64,000 nucleotides of DNA from Ruminococcus flavefaciens AE3010 (GCF_000526795.1 NZ_JAGT01000001.1:62001-126000); one strand, 5' to 3'. Shown: positions 35,022 through 44,742, counted from the first letter of the stretch. Notes: a model not told the origin generated them from the letters alone. Numbers and translations: made by a program.

Positions 35022-35187
35022 GTTTTAAGATGAATTTATCAGCGAATATATCGTAAATTTCTCTATATAATATTTAAATGTTAATCCAATTTTGTCATCT
35101 GAAACATTTCCGTGCTACATCTGTATGAGCGTTGACTTGTTCAAACTGGCACTTGAAAATTGTTTCCCTGCCTATTTATATAAAAAC

Positions 35188-35237
35188 GGCACTGTGATGA
35201 TATTGCTTCAATGTTAAGAAGCTTTCATCACAGTGCC
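35188..35237 (-). terminator. terminator of the pan operon
   Basis: A 13-bp perfect stem (GGCACTGTGATGA/TCATCACAGTGCC) is followed on the minus strand by a T tract, about 70 bases after panD. Confidence 0.85.
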
Positions 35238-35305
35238 ATAATATTATTTATTATCCTGCTCGCATATCATGCAGTCTATAATTATTCGGATATAGTTGAT
35301 ATCTA

Positions 35306-35689
35306 TTATCTCAGTTCTCCATGCTTTTCGTAATCGGCTACCCTTACAACTTCATTGTTATCGCTAACAAAAACTACCTTTGGACGGTGAGTTTTTATTT
35401 CCTCGGGGGTCATATTCGCATATGCCATTATGATAACATGGTCGCCTTTTTGTCCTGAACGTGCGGCTGCACCGTTGAGACAGATAACTCCGCTTCCACG
35501 TTTGCCAGCGATAACGTAAGTCTCGATACGGCTTCCGCTGTTTACGTTTGATATATGTACGCGCTCGTATTCATAAAGCCCTGCGGCTTCCATGAGCTCT
35601 TCGTCGATAGTGACGCTGCCAACATAGTTGAGCTCCGCCTGAGTGATAACGGCGCGGTGTATTTTGCTTTTGAGCATTGATATTTCCAT
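35306..35689 (-). CDS. panD: aspartate 1-decarboxylase
   Basis: PanD makes beta-alanine from aspartate for pantothenate. It carries [25 protein letters not shown], seen here in pieces as LNYVGSV, where Gly-Ser is the self-cleavage site that generates the pyruvoyl group. It also has the conserved NGAAAR. AGGAGG five bases upstream supports ATG 35689, adding four residues to the usual start. It is the last gene of panG-panB-panC-panD. Confidence 0.96.
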   Translation of the reverse strand: MEISMLKSKIHRAVITQAELNYVGSVTIDEELMEAAGLYEYERVHISNVNSGSRIETYVIAGKRGSGVICLNGAAARSGQKGDHVIIMAYANMTPEEIKTHRPKVVFVSDNNEVVRVADYEKHGELR

Positions 35690-35699
35690 AGCAGCCTCC

Positions 35700-36548
35700 T
35701 TATACGTCTTCGGTGAAGAAGTTGTCGATAAGGCGTGTTTTGCCGATATATACAGCCATAGCGCATAGCGCAGGACGGTCGAGGGCCTTTATCTGCTGCA
35801 TTGTTGCACAGTCGACTATCTTGACGTAATCTATCTTTGCAAGAGGTTCATCTTCTATGAGCTTTTTCATCTCGCCTATGATAGCAGAACAGTCGCTCTC
35901 ACCCTTTCTGACCATATCCATGCCCAGAAATACTGCCTTGGAGAGTACAAGTGCAGCCTTTCTTTCGTCAGCATTAAGATAGGTGTTGCGTGAACTTTTT
36001 GCAAGCCCGTCTGCTTCACGGACTATAGGACAGCCGATTATCTCGATGTCCATATTAAGGTCGTCGACCATGTGGCGGATAACTGCAAGCTGCTGAGCGT
36101 CCTTTTTGCCGAAATATGCACGGTCGGGCTTTACGATATTGAAAAGCTTGGATACTACTGTGCATACGCCGCGGAAATGAACGGGACGGCTAAGACCGCA
36201 GAGCTCCTGTGTGAGCACGGTCATATCAACGAAAGAAGAGAAGCCCTCATGGTACATCTCGGAAGGTTCGGGATTGAAAATGATATCGCCGCCATGTTCT
36301 TCAACGAGCTTTGCGTCGCGGTCGATATCACGGGGATAGCTTTCAAGATCCTCTGTTGGACCGAATTGCATCGGATTTACAAAATCGGAAACAACTGTCC
36401 TGTCGTTATCCCTGTGAGAAGCGTCGATAAGGCTTGCGTGTCCCTCATGGAGGTAGCCCATTGTAGGGACAAGTCCCACGGTGAGCCCCTGTGCTCTCCA
36501 TTCCTTTACCTGTGTGCGGACTTCATCTATGGTTTTAACTACTCTCAT
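35700..36548 (-). CDS. panC: pantothenate synthetase
   Basis: 282 residues. It condenses pantoate and beta-alanine with ATP. Motifs are [15 protein letters not shown] (nucleotide-binding HxGH), [24 protein letters not shown] and SSRNTYL, all diagnostic. Only one base separates it from panB and ten from panD, so it is in the same operon. Confidence 0.97.
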   Translation of the reverse strand: MRVVKTIDEVRTQVKEWRAQGLTVGLVPTMGYLHEGHASLIDASHRDNDRTVVSDFVNPMQFGPTEDLESYPRDIDRDAKLVEEHGGDIIFNPEPSEMYHEGFSSFVDMTVLTQELCGLSRPVHFRGVCTVVSKLFNIVKPDRAYFGKKDAQQLAVIRHMVDDLNMDIEIIGCPIVREADGLAKSSRNTYLNADERKAALVLSKAVFLGMDMVRKGESDCSAIIGEMKKLIEDEPLAKIDYVKIVDCATMQQIKALDRPALCAMAVYIGKTRLIDNFFTEDV

Positions 36549-36549
36549 T

Positions 36550-37395
36550 TCACTTTTCCTCCCTCATAAGCTGTTCGATAACATCATCTTCAATAGCGTA
36601 GGTATGCTCCTCGGCAGGGAATGCTCCCTCTTTGGTCTCACTGATATAATCAGCGATACCCTGACGCATCACCGAGCCCACATCAGCGAACCGCTTTACG
36701 AATTTAGCGGTATGACCTGTGGTAAGTCCAAGCATATCCTGATATACCAGTACCTGTCCGTCGCAGCCTTTTCCTGCGCCGATACCGATAGTCGGGATAA
36801 AGAGCTTCCTTGTGATGATATCCGCAAGCTTTGCGGGGATACCCTCTAAAACTACTGCACAGGCGCCTGCCTCCTGTATCTTCAGCGCGTCGTCAATGAG
36901 CTTTCTGGCCTTGTCAAGGCTCTTGCCCTGTACCTTGAAGCCGCCGAAGGCATTTACAGACTGTGGAGTAAGTCCCAGATGTGCAACAACAGGAATGGAC
37001 GCATTCACGATAGCTCTTATCTGCTCGCAGACCTCGGCTCCGCCTTCAAGCTTTACAGCATTGGCGCCGCCCTCTTTGATAAGTCTGCCTGCATTGATAA
37101 CAGCCTCCTGTACACTGACCTGATAGGACATGAACGGCATATCGGCTACGATGAAAGCGTTTTCCGCACCTCTTGAAACTGCGGCGGTATGATGTATCAT
37201 ATCCTCCATAGTCACGGGGAGCGTGTTTTCGTAGCCCAGCATTACCATGCCCAGTGAATCGCCGATAAGTATGGCATTTACGCCGCACTCGTCGATGATC
37301 TTCGCTGTTGTGTAGTCGTAAGCAGTAAGCATCGTGATCTTGTCACCTGATTGCTTCTGCTTCAGAAGGGTTGAAACAGTGTTCTTCATATTCAA
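36550..37395 (-). CDS. panB: 3-methyl-2-oxobutanoate hydroxymethyltransferase
   Basis: 281 residues of the PanB TIM barrel. It makes ketopantoate from ketoisovalerate and methylene-tetrahydrofolate. It shows [34 protein letters not shown] and [16 protein letters not shown], with the Asp and Glu metal and catalytic residues present. It lies 109 bases downstream of panG. Confidence 0.97.
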   Translation of the reverse strand: MNMKNTVSTLLKQKQSGDKITMLTAYDYTTAKIIDECGVNAILIGDSLGMVMLGYENTLPVTMEDMIHHTAAVSRGAENAFIVADMPFMSYQVSVQEAVINAGRLIKEGGANAVKLEGGAEVCEQIRAIVNASIPVVAHLGLTPQSVNAFGGFKVQGKSLDKARKLIDDALKIQEAGACAVVLEGIPAKLADIITRKLFIPTIGIGAGKGCDGQVLVYQDMLGLTTGHTAKFVKRFADVGSVMRQGIADYISETKEGAFPAEEHTYAIEDDVIEQLMREEK

Positions 37396-37504
37396 TTTTC
37401 TCCTTAAAAGATGTTACCTTTCCATTGCCTGGATAAGATACAAGAAGAAGTATAACATATAAATGTGAATAAAATATGAACAAAAGGTTTTTCTTTGGTG
37501 ACAA

Positions 37505-38344
37505 TTACCTAAGGAGCTTCTCCATTTCTGTATAATCTGCCTGTGGGTGACGTTCCTTAGCCATTTCTGTCAGTTTTTTCGAGACCGCTCTGTAGATATC
37601 GGAGTCATTCCCGCCGTTTATGCAGGCGATATGCTTTTTAACCGTAGATACGTCGTTGCGCTCCACAGGACCTGTAAGGGCGGCAGTCGGTCCCACGGTG
37701 AAGATACGCTTCATATTGCTCATTGCAAGAGGTTCAAGAGCTGAAAGAGCTTCTTCTTCAGTAAAGCCGCACTGTTCAAGGAGCTCTGCACTTTCCGCCA
37801 TAAGTCCGCAGACGAGGTTGCTTGCAACAGAACAAGCAGCATGATATCGGCTCTTGATATCACTTGTAATAATTCGCGTGGAATTTCCCATACCCGAGAG
37901 AACAGCGCTCCATTCCTTAGCGCAGTCACCCTCTATGCAGAAAAAAGCATTTGATAGCTCTTTGTATGACTCCGTTTTGCTGCTTATGGGGAAAAGAGGG
38001 TGTATCGAAGCGGCTTTTGCTCCGTATTTCTCTATATCTGGAAATGCCTCCGCAGCTGACATCGCTCCGCTGCAATGGCATATCTGCCTGCCGCAAAGAA
38101 GCTCCTTTGGCAGGGTACTGTAAGTCTCTTTTATGGCGCTGTCTGGAACTGTGAGAAAAACTGCGTCGCTTGCGTAAATAAGATCTTCCGCAGATAGAAA
38201 AAGCTCAGAATCTGTAAAATGAGCGGCTTCAAGGGCAGAACTCTCCGAGCGGCTGTAATATCCTGATATCTCCAAACCGTTTTCTGCAAAATATTTTCCC
38301 AGAGAAAAGCCAACTTTTCCAGCACCTATAAATCCTATCTTCAT
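37505..38344 (-). CDS. panG: Rossmann-like/DUF2520 oxidoreductase, probable ketopantoate reductase PanG
   Basis: 279 residues with an N-terminal NAD(P)-binding Rossmann motif (GFIGAGKVGFSLG) and a C-terminal helical DUF2520 domain. PanE and ilvC-type genes are absent here, while panB, panC and panD follow on the same strand. DUF2520 proteins of the PanG type act as alternative ketopantoate reductases in Francisella and some Firmicutes, so the operon would encode all four steps from ketoisovalerate and aspartate to pantothenate. ATG 38344 follows AGGTGA; the in-frame GTG 38353 overlaps that site. Confidence 0.8.
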   Translation of the reverse strand: MKIGFIGAGKVGFSLGKYFAENGLEISGYYSRSESSALEAAHFTDSELFLSAEDLIYASDAVFLTVPDSAIKETYSTLPKELLCGRQICHCSGAMSAAEAFPDIEKYGAKAASIHPLFPISSKTESYKELSNAFFCIEGDCAKEWSAVLSGMGNSTRIITSDIKSRYHAACSVASNLVCGLMAESAELLEQCGFTEEEALSALEPLAMSNMKRIFTVGPTAALTGPVERNDVSTVKKHIACINGGNDSDIYRAVSKKLTEMAKERHPQADYTEMEKLLR

Positions 38345-38428
38345 TACATTCACCTACATAATATAATAATAAAATCAATCTATTTTGAAAATATATGCGA
38401 TAAATATTAACTACGAACCATACATGAG

Positions 38429-39265
38429 TTACATTAAACGCAGTCTCGCCCTACACACCCCAAAACTCTGCTTGTCGCGTTCAAGTAAAGTGGTGGGAAA
38501 CAATTTTAGCCACTTGTGGCTGAAGCCGGTACTGCCAAAGTAAGCATCGAAGTTGGAAACAGGCAGGATAACATAATCCGAATCATCGGGCTTGTTGGCA
38601 ATACAGTAAGCGATGACTGTCTCCGCCACCTCATAAGGCAGCCCGTCAGGCAGTAGCGCCTTGATTCGTGCCTTTTCATCATCGGAAAAGAAAAAGGTCT
38701 TGTCTGCCAGCGGTCCGAGCTCCAGAGCGTCCGCCAATATATCATCAAACCGCAGCACCCACGCACCTTTGGTCTCGGGTGAGTAAAGCGATACCTGATA
38801 CTGCTTCACCTTATCTCTCCATGCGGCATCAAATCCGTTTTTCAGCGGCTCAGCGTTGGAGAGAGTGGTCTTGCTCATGTTTTCGCTGTTCTTGGTGATG
38901 AACTTTTCAACCTTGTGAACGTGCCTGTAAAACCAGCCTTTTCCCGTCTTATCCACCAATTCGGGAAACTCCTCATGCAGATCACTGAAATCAGTCCTGA
39001 ACTGCCACTCCTCCTTCGGAGCGGCAGTTTTTTTGTCGGGGATACTGCACCACGCACACAGAGCTCGCCGTGCAAAGTTCACATCGGGAGCACCATTTCT
39101 GAACATATATCCCCGAGCGATAATAGTCAGCACGCGGCTCAGACCTGTGAAGTCCTTCATCATCTCAAAGCTGAAACGTCCGAGGAAGGAGAGGTCCCGC
39201 TTGCCGCTGCACTTGTAAACGGGCTTGACCGTGTAAGCCTTGAATTCTTCAATCTCGTTCAGCAT
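38429..39265 (-). CDS. uncharacterised protein downstream of the RNA polymerase-like pseudogene
   Basis: 278 residues, no domain I recognise. It is rich in Trp, Lys and Phe, with no signal peptide or membrane segment. AGGAGG precedes the ATG, which overlaps the TAA of a short frame (LFDLLPDRIEKHVRRDK) that looks like the true end of the upstream polymerase-like gene. The two were therefore probably a coupled pair, and this protein may work with that polymerase. It could also be a detached part of it. Confidence 0.6.
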   Translation of the reverse strand: MLNEIEEFKAYTVKPVYKCSGKRDLSFLGRFSFEMMKDFTGLSRVLTIIARGYMFRNGAPDVNFARRALCAWCSIPDKKTAAPKEEWQFRTDFSDLHEEFPELVDKTGKGWFYRHVHKVEKFITKNSENMSKTTLSNAEPLKNGFDAAWRDKVKQYQVSLYSPETKGAWVLRFDDILADALELGPLADKTFFFSDDEKARIKALLPDGLPYEVAETVIAYCIANKPDDSDYVILPVSNFDAYFGSTGFSHKWLKLFPTTLLERDKQSFGVCRARLRLM

Positions 39266-39341
39266 TATTTGTCCCTCCTGACGTGCTTTTCGATCCTGTC
39301 CGGCAGAAGATCGAAGAGCACTTTTCTTTTGCCCAGAGCAA

Positions 39342-40911
39342 CTATGTAACTGGTTCAGCGCTTGGTATCTTCAACAGCGGAGTATCCGCCTTTGAATTGC
39401 GCTTGACACATCGGTTGACGATAGGGTCCGAAATAGTTTTTATCATATCGCCGTCGAAGTCTGCACCGCCGAGCCGCTCCGCCGTAAGCGAGTCCCAATT
39501 CACCATAACAACATCGGTGAGGTGGCTGAGATAATACTTCCTCATATTCTCAACATCGGGATAGACCTGTAACTGCACCTCTTCGTTTCGGGAAATGTGT
39601 GGATTACGCAGAAGCGTACACTCCTCGCTGTGAGAATACACCATTGACGGAGCATAGAAAGCATTCTTCTCAAAATCGCTTTGCACCGCACCATTGTAGA
39701 AGTTGCGCTGACTTGTGTTTCGCTTTGCTTTCGCTGGTATAAAGTCTTTCAGGAAACCGAGAAGGTCTGCGGAGAGATAGCGATTGTCGCCTGCAACGAT
39801 AAGACGTCCGAGCGCATACTGCTTCAGAACAGCCTGCGCCCGTGACTTCAATCTGTCAGCGTAAACTGGCTCTGCAATGAACTTCGGATTTTTCTCAAGT
39901 ATCTTTTTGAGATAGTAGTCTTTGCTTCCTCGACTATACTTCCTGCCTGTGAAGAAGCTTAGGCGGTACTCCCTGTCGGTGCAAAGCCTGTAATATTCAC
40001 GTTCAGTTTCCTTGGTGAGCCAGTGACGGTTATCATTCACAGGAAATGATAACGGCAGATCAAGAGGTCGGAACTCGTCCGCTGTCATTGAAAGTGTATT
40101 GAGAAACTGATAGTTCAGTTCCGTGAATTTCTGCGGACTGTCTTTGCTGACACCAGAGATGTACAGAGCGTGCCTGTATCTGCGGAATACGTCCCAGTAA
40201 TCATCCCAGCTCATATTGTTGTCGCAGAGCCAACTGTAGCCCTTGAACATACTCTTGGTGAGGATTATGTCAACGTCCGCAACCTTGTGTTCAACTCCCC
40301 AGATGTCGTTGAGCGTTGCAACTCCTACGATCTTGAAGAAGTCATGAATGTCAACTTGGTGCAGCATACCTTTGATGTATGGCATTCGTATCTGAAACGA
40401 TGTGTGCTCGCCGCCTAACTTTTTATTGATGACCTTGGCGAACTCTTTGGAGATAACGCCTTCGCCGTCATAACCGAGAATATCAACACTCTCCCTGCGC
40501 TCAACACGATGATACCTGCGGACGGCGTTGTCAGTGCCGTCGTCCTCAACAGTGATAACATTTGTATCATGGACTGTGAATTTCGGATTCTCCACAACAA
40601 TAACTCTGTGCGGCTTGTCGATATTTATTCCGTCAACACGGATACCGCCAGAGAGCATAAGTCCGTTGTATGCATACAGCTTGCTGAGCTGACACTTGGT
40701 TATCTCCATGCCGAGGCGAATGCGCTCTGTGACGTTCCAGAAAATGTCTTCACGGATAAACGACAGCACAGCATTTCTGCTCATGCTTGCTGAGCGCTCA
40801 AACGCAACATACTTGTGCATACCGTTGCCGAAGTCTATCTGCACGCCTCTGTTCGTGAAAAGTGCAGCAGCCTTCTCCTGCAGCTGTGCATAGTAAGATC
40901 CTGTACTTCAT
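39342..40911 (-). pseudogene. broken DPBB-type RNA polymerase (RdRP/YonO-like) gene
   Basis: The central 500 codons carry FERSASMSRNAVLSF, GGIRVDGI, PLSFPVND and, near the end, GGADFDGDMIKTI. DFDGD is the metal-binding catalytic signature of RdRP/QDE-1- and YonO-like double-psi-beta-barrel RNA polymerases. The gene is not intact. The natural start (ATG 40911, MKYRIL) is in a different frame from the next segment (YAQLQEKAAALFTNRGV), so there is a frameshift near 40900. At the 3' end the frame stops after IPSAEPVT, while coding-like sequence continues in another frame to 39264. A TTGCAT/TACAAT promoter 17 bp apart lies upstream. The assignment rests on motifs. Confidence 0.65.
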
Positions 40912-40957
40912 GATCTCACCACCTGCAATAATTGTATCACAAAACATACCAAAATGC

Positions 40958-41217
40958 AATAAGGATACTGCTCCCACATTTTCATTCCGAAACACTCGCT
41001 TTTGACTAAAAATCATTCAAAACTGTCATCATAACAGTTTTGAGTTGAAATGTCTGCAAAGCTCTATTCTATGCGCTTTGCGGTCAATATCAGTTTGCTG
41101 TGAGAAAAGGTCTGTTCTCATAAAAATCAATTTGTGTTTCGGAAATTGTTTCAGAGCGGTCAAAAACTTATGCAAAAACAGGTCGATTTGCTTAATGGAT
41201 ACTGCTCCCACATTTTT
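40958..41217. repeat. direct repeats and dyad in a replication/mobilization control region
   Basis: GGATACTGCTCCCACATTT occurs at 40963 and again at 41197, 234 bases apart in the same orientation. Between them lies a ten-bp dyad TCAAAACTGT-N7-ACAGTTTTGA (41017-41043). The region separates the divergent polymerase-like and RepA-like genes. It has no gene and may hold the element's origin or a shared operator. Confidence 0.55.
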
Positions 41218-41238
41218 ATGAAGAAAGGATGATTTTTA

Positions 41239-42429
41239 TTGACAAAAAGAATCGAAATTGAGTTCAAAAGCAGCGTCGAGATAATGAACACTCCGATGAA
41301 AAAGAGACGCTTCATCGTTGATGAAATGATCTATCCCGGGCTTCATGTACTGTCAGGTGATCCGAAGATAGGTAAATCGTGGATGATGATGGATATGTGT
41401 CTTGCGATTGCCAAAGGTGAAAAGTTTCTCGGACGCAAAACAGAACAAGGTCATGTGGTGTACATGGCACTTGAAGATACGTCTGATAATTTGCAGACGC
41501 GAATGTATGAGCTGACAGATGAGCCGACGGATAATCTGCAATACGTTTTGCTCGTCAACACTCTCGGTAACGGTCTCGAAGATGATCTGCGCAAGTGCAA
41601 GGAGACATTCGCAGACCTGAAGCTGATAGTCATTGATACTCTGCAAAAGGTGCGCGAAACTGTTGACATGAAGTACGGCAGTGATTACAAGGACGTATCA
41701 ACGCTGAAATCTATTGCTGACGAGTTAGGCATCGCAATTATTCTTGTTCATCACAACCGAAAACAGCAGGACTCCAATCCGAACAACATGATACTTGGCA
41801 CGAATGGTATCCCGGGTGCAGCAGATGGTCTGCTCGTTCTCACGCACAAGTCAGACAGCAAGAATGCAGTACTGAACATCAGTGGTCGCGGAGCACCGTC
41901 ACTCGACATAAATGTTATCAGGGACGGAGCAAAGTGGAAGCTGCTTGACAAGCCGCCAGAGGACAAGCCTGATAACTTCCCGTCTGTGATACATGATTTT
42001 ATGCTGGAGCAAAAAGAGTTCCGCGGAAGTGCGTCTGAGCTGTGCGAACTCTTATGCAAAAAGTTTCCCTCAGAGGAATTCAAAAACAACTGGATGTATC
42101 GCGAACTATTGCAGCACGATGAAGAAGTTCACTCGCTCGGTATCAGCTATGGCAAAACAAAAAGTAACGGCACTCGCAGTATCTGTGTCCGTTACGAAGC
42201 TGATAGGGACAGCAGTGGCAGTAAATTACTGTACCCTGAAAGTGGTGCCCCTGCCGTCCCTGAAACGTCTTCAAACGCTGATATATCTTCGCAAACCGTT
42301 ACTCCTTCTGCCAGTGATGTTAAAACAATTGCTGTCCCTGTTGGTGATAAACTTATTGAATGGGCAGCCAACAGGATAACAGAAAAGTTAGCGGAGCAAG
42401 GTATTGAAGTCGAGCCGTTTCAGCCTTGA
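41239..42429 (+). CDS. RepA-like AAA ATPase (DnaB/RecA-type helicase of mobile elements)
   Basis: 396 residues with a RecA-like ATPase core: Walker A SGDPKIGKSW, YMALEDT, a Walker B-like LKLIVIDTLQKV, and IILVHHNRK. This is the pattern of plasmid RepA (hexameric helicase) proteins and the AAA_25 family. The C-terminal 150 residues include a winged-helix-like segment. The start is TTG 41239 after GAAAGGATG. Position next to mobC and a relaxase remnant points to a mobilizable element. Confidence 0.85.
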   Translation: MTKRIEIEFKSSVEIMNTPMKKRRFIVDEMIYPGLHVLSGDPKIGKSWMMMDMCLAIAKGEKFLGRKTEQGHVVYMALEDTSDNLQTRMYELTDEPTDNLQYVLLVNTLGNGLEDDLRKCKETFADLKLIVIDTLQKVRETVDMKYGSDYKDVSTLKSIADELGIAIILVHHNRKQQDSNPNNMILGTNGIPGAADGLLVLTHKSDSKNAVLNISGRGAPSLDINVIRDGAKWKLLDKPPEDKPDNFPSVIHDFMLEQKEFRGSASELCELLCKKFPSEEFKNNWMYRELLQHDEEVHSLGISYGKTKSNGTRSICVRYEADRDSSGSKLLYPESGAPAVPETSSNADISSQTVTPSASDVKTIAVPVGDKLIEWAANRITEKLAEQGIEVEPFQP

Positions 42430-42679
42430 GGCACAAAAACACCCATTTTTGCCGCAGCAGTCCGAATCGGGGAGTTATCCCACCTGCGGCGGTGAAAGCG
42501 ATTGTCGCGCAACGTCGAGCGAGTGTGGCGATACTGCACAGATACTAATGGCAGAGGGAAAAGTGGCGGTACCCGAAAAAATCAACCCTTTTGGGTTGGC
42601 AAGCATAGCAGCTGGCATTCCGCCTGCCGCCTTTGCTTGTCGGGCAGAAGCCCGAACCCATTTACGGCGAGCCGCCGCT

Positions 42680-42730
42680 CCCAATTGTGCCTCCGCATAG
42701 TCCCTACGGACAGGAAGTACAATTGTCGGC
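42680..42730. other. candidate oriT region upstream of mobC
   Basis: The 343 bases between the ATPase and mobC have no convincing gene. Near the 3' end CAATTGT and ACAATTG form a dyad around an inner TCCG/CGGA stem, ending in GTCGGCACGCCG. Transfer origins of MobC-type elements usually sit just upstream of mobC. This is positional inference. Confidence 0.35.
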
Positions 42731-42772
42731 ACGCCGAAACATTTTACAAAACGGAAGAAAAGGAGGGATTCT

Positions 42773-43084
42773 ATGAGACGGAGAAACACAACCATAGCGA
42801 TACGCTGCACAGAGGAAGAAAGCAGGCGTATCCATGAGCTCGCCGAGCGGCACGGCTTGAAGCTGAATGACTTCGTAATGCGGTGCGCTCTTGGCAAGAA
42901 AATCGTTGTCGCCAACGGCATCGATGAGATAGTCCGGCAGCAGAAAGCTATCGGACGTAACCTCAACCAGATAGCTACACTGGCAAATATGGACAGGCTG
43001 ACCGTCGTGAATTTCCAGCCGCTCCTCGATGAGCACATGAAGGTCACGGAGCTGATAGGTCAGCTTCTGAGGGAGGTGAAGTAG
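42773..43084 (+). CDS. MobC-like relaxosome accessory protein
   Basis: 103 residues: an N-terminal ribbon-helix-helix segment (RRRNTTIAIRCTEEESRRIHELAE) and the MobC signature IGRNLNQIATLAN. These proteins open oriT DNA for the relaxase. AAGGAGGGATT precedes the ATG. The stop overlaps the relaxase start by one base (TAGTG), the standard mobC-relaxase coupling. Confidence 0.88.
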   Translation: MRRRNTTIAIRCTEEESRRIHELAERHGLKLNDFVMRCALGKKIVVANGIDEIVRQQKAIGRNLNQIATLANMDRLTVVNFQPLLDEHMKVTELIGQLLREVK

Positions 43085-43773
43085 TGGCGACGGTCACTGC
43101 GATAAGCACGAAAGGCGGTGGCGGCGGCAAGAAGAGTCTGGAATACATCTGCCGCGATGACAAGACCGAGAATAAAAAGTTCGTGACGGCTCTCAACTGT
43201 TCGCTGCCGACTGCCTATCAGGAGTTCAAAAACACAAGGGAAATGTACAACAAGACTGACGGAGTGAAATACTATCATTTCGTTCAGTCGCACCCAAGTG
43301 GCTACAAGATAGAGCCGTCACTTGCTCATAAGATAGCTGTTGAGTTTGCGGAGCGAACCTTCCCCGGTCACGAAGTTGTAGTGGCAACTCACACTGATGT
43401 CGACCATATACATGCGCACTTCATACTTAAGGAAGTATCAATCAGATGTGCTGAAGGCGCAAGAAATCATGGCTTACTTAATATATCAACAGATGATTTC
43501 TTTGATATTGATATGGCTCTGCCGGCAGATCTTGAAGAACAGCGTAAAATTGCTGGCTTTCTCTCTAATATTGACAAAGTGATAGCGCAATCCGAAGCAG
43601 AAGTGCGAAACCTCGAACGGCAGAAGAAAGCAGCTATGCAGAAAATTTTTTCGCAAGAAATCCGCTTTAGGCATGATAACGGTACGGAATATCCCGAGTG
43701 GGAAGAAAGAGAATTAGCGTATTGTTTCGAAGAAAGGGATACTAAGCAAGTTCCTACCGAAGAAGCTCCCTAA
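43084..43773 (+). CDS. chimeric ORF: relaxase N-terminus fused to a type I restriction HsdS C-terminus
   Basis: Residues 1-115 are a MobA/VirD2-type relaxase (IST...GGGGGKKSLEYICRDDK) up to motif III HTDVDHIHAHF. After about residue 116 the sequence switches in frame to HsdS. It reads GARNHGLLNISTDDFFDI and LEEQRKIAGFLSNIDKVIAQ, then the start of a second recognition half, and ends prematurely at 43773. Neither half can be functional as normally built: the relaxase lacks its C-terminal half and HsdS lacks its first recognition domain. GTG 43084 is the relaxase start. This is a deletion junction between a mobilization module and a restriction locus. Confidence 0.8.
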   Translation: MATVTAISTKGGGGGKKSLEYICRDDKTENKKFVTALNCSLPTAYQEFKNTREMYNKTDGVKYYHFVQSHPSGYKIEPSLAHKIAVEFAERTFPGHEVVVATHTDVDHIHAHFILKEVSIRCAEGARNHGLLNISTDDFFDIDMALPADLEEQRKIAGFLSNIDKVIAQSEAEVRNLERQKKAAMQKIFSQEIRFRHDNGTEYPEWEERELAYCFEERDTKQVPTEEAP

Positions 43774-43775
43774 GC

Positions 43776-44414
43776 CTTAAAGAACTGATACCTCATTGGT
43801 ACACTACTTTTAATCCGTCTACCGTAACCAATCCTGAGATTGCTAAATACTTATTCCGCCTTAACACTCTTGGTTATATTAATTCAAGGCCATTAGTAAC
43901 CGTAATTCTATCAAAATCGACTATATCCGATGCCGACAGAATTGAATGCCTAAAACTGATCGAGCGCTTTAACTTCTTACATTACAGGCTTAACGGATAT
44001 TTTGCGACATATAGTAATAGTACCTTTTATAACCTCGCTCGCGACCTTTATTACAATAAAATAGGCCTCGATGAAGTTCTAGAAGTTATCAGCAGAATCG
44101 ACTTCCTGTCTGATAATAATGTTGTTACGTCGCACGGTATTATAGATAAATTCGAAAAGCTATCTAAACGAGACGGCTTTTATAGTTGGGAAAGTCTCAA
44201 ATTTCTTCTTTACATTTATGACCTAAGCCTTACCAAGACAGACTCTGAGAAAAAGATTAATCCGGACGAGTACTTCAAACAGGAGCCTAAGGATCATTGC
44301 TCAATCGAACATATCTATCCGCAAAAAGGCACTGATAAGTATTGGTCGGACAGATTTGATAAGTATTCGCCGAATGAAAGGAAGCGACTTAATGGCAGTC
44401 TTGGAAATGGCTAA
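43776..44414 (+). pseudogene. C-terminal remnant of a DUF262/DUF1524 (GmrSD-like) restriction protein
   Basis: An open frame without a start codon encodes about 210 residues: LKELIPHWYTTFNPSTVTN, IAKYLFRLNTLGYIN, and the DUF1524 HNH-like motif SIEHIYPQ, ending LNGSLGNG at a stop. DUF1524 is the nuclease half of GmrSD-type modification-dependent restriction enzymes. It directly abuts the HsdS remnant, so two restriction fragments lie side by side in a decayed defence scar. The N-terminal DUF262 domain is gone. Confidence 0.7.
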
Positions 44415-44476
44415 TGGCTGCCTACTGAGTCGCTATTAGAAAGTGAGCAATGATGAAAGGTAGGAACGAAAAAAGA

Positions 44477-44505
44477 AAAGCATCCCTAAAAATAGGGATG
44501 CTTTT
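44477..44505 (-). terminator. intrinsic terminator downstream of tRNA-Leu
   Basis: An AAAAGCATCCCT/AGGGATGCTTTT stem is followed on the minus strand by a T-rich tract, 45 bases past the tRNA 3' end. Confidence 0.8.
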
Positions 44506-44549
44506 CACTAACGTCAAATGAGATATATCTCCATTGTGACGTCTAAATA

Positions 44550-44636
44550 TGGTGCGGATAACAGGACTTGAACCTGCATGTTCTTGCGAACATATGGACC
44601 TGAACCATACGCGTCTGCCAATTCCGCCATATCCGC
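44550..44636 (-). tRNA. tRNA-Leu (anticodon CAG), intact
   Basis: The 87-base gene includes an encoded CCA. The acceptor stem GCGGATA/TATCCGC pairs fully, the D arm contains AATTGGCAGA, the anticodon stem TATGG/CCATA holds the loop TTCAGGT (CAG), a long variable arm TGTTCGCAAGAACA marks a class II tRNA, and the T loop is TTCAAGT. It is the functional member of three related copies in the window. Confidence 0.97.
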
Positions 44637-44713
44637 ATAATGTCTGACAAATTTTACACGGCTCAGACTGACCGAGGCGGACTGTATAACCAGTAACTCC
44701 GCAGTACCATAAT

Positions 44714-44742
44714 ATTTTATCACAAATTGAAACGTTTGTCAA
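44714..44742 (-). promoter_or_regulatory. sigma-A promoter of the intact tRNA-Leu
   Basis: On the minus strand TTGACA and TAAAAT are 17 bp apart, giving a leader of about 70 bases. The corresponding sites in the 51.5-kb copy have decayed to TGGACA and TAAGAT. Confidence 0.85.
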
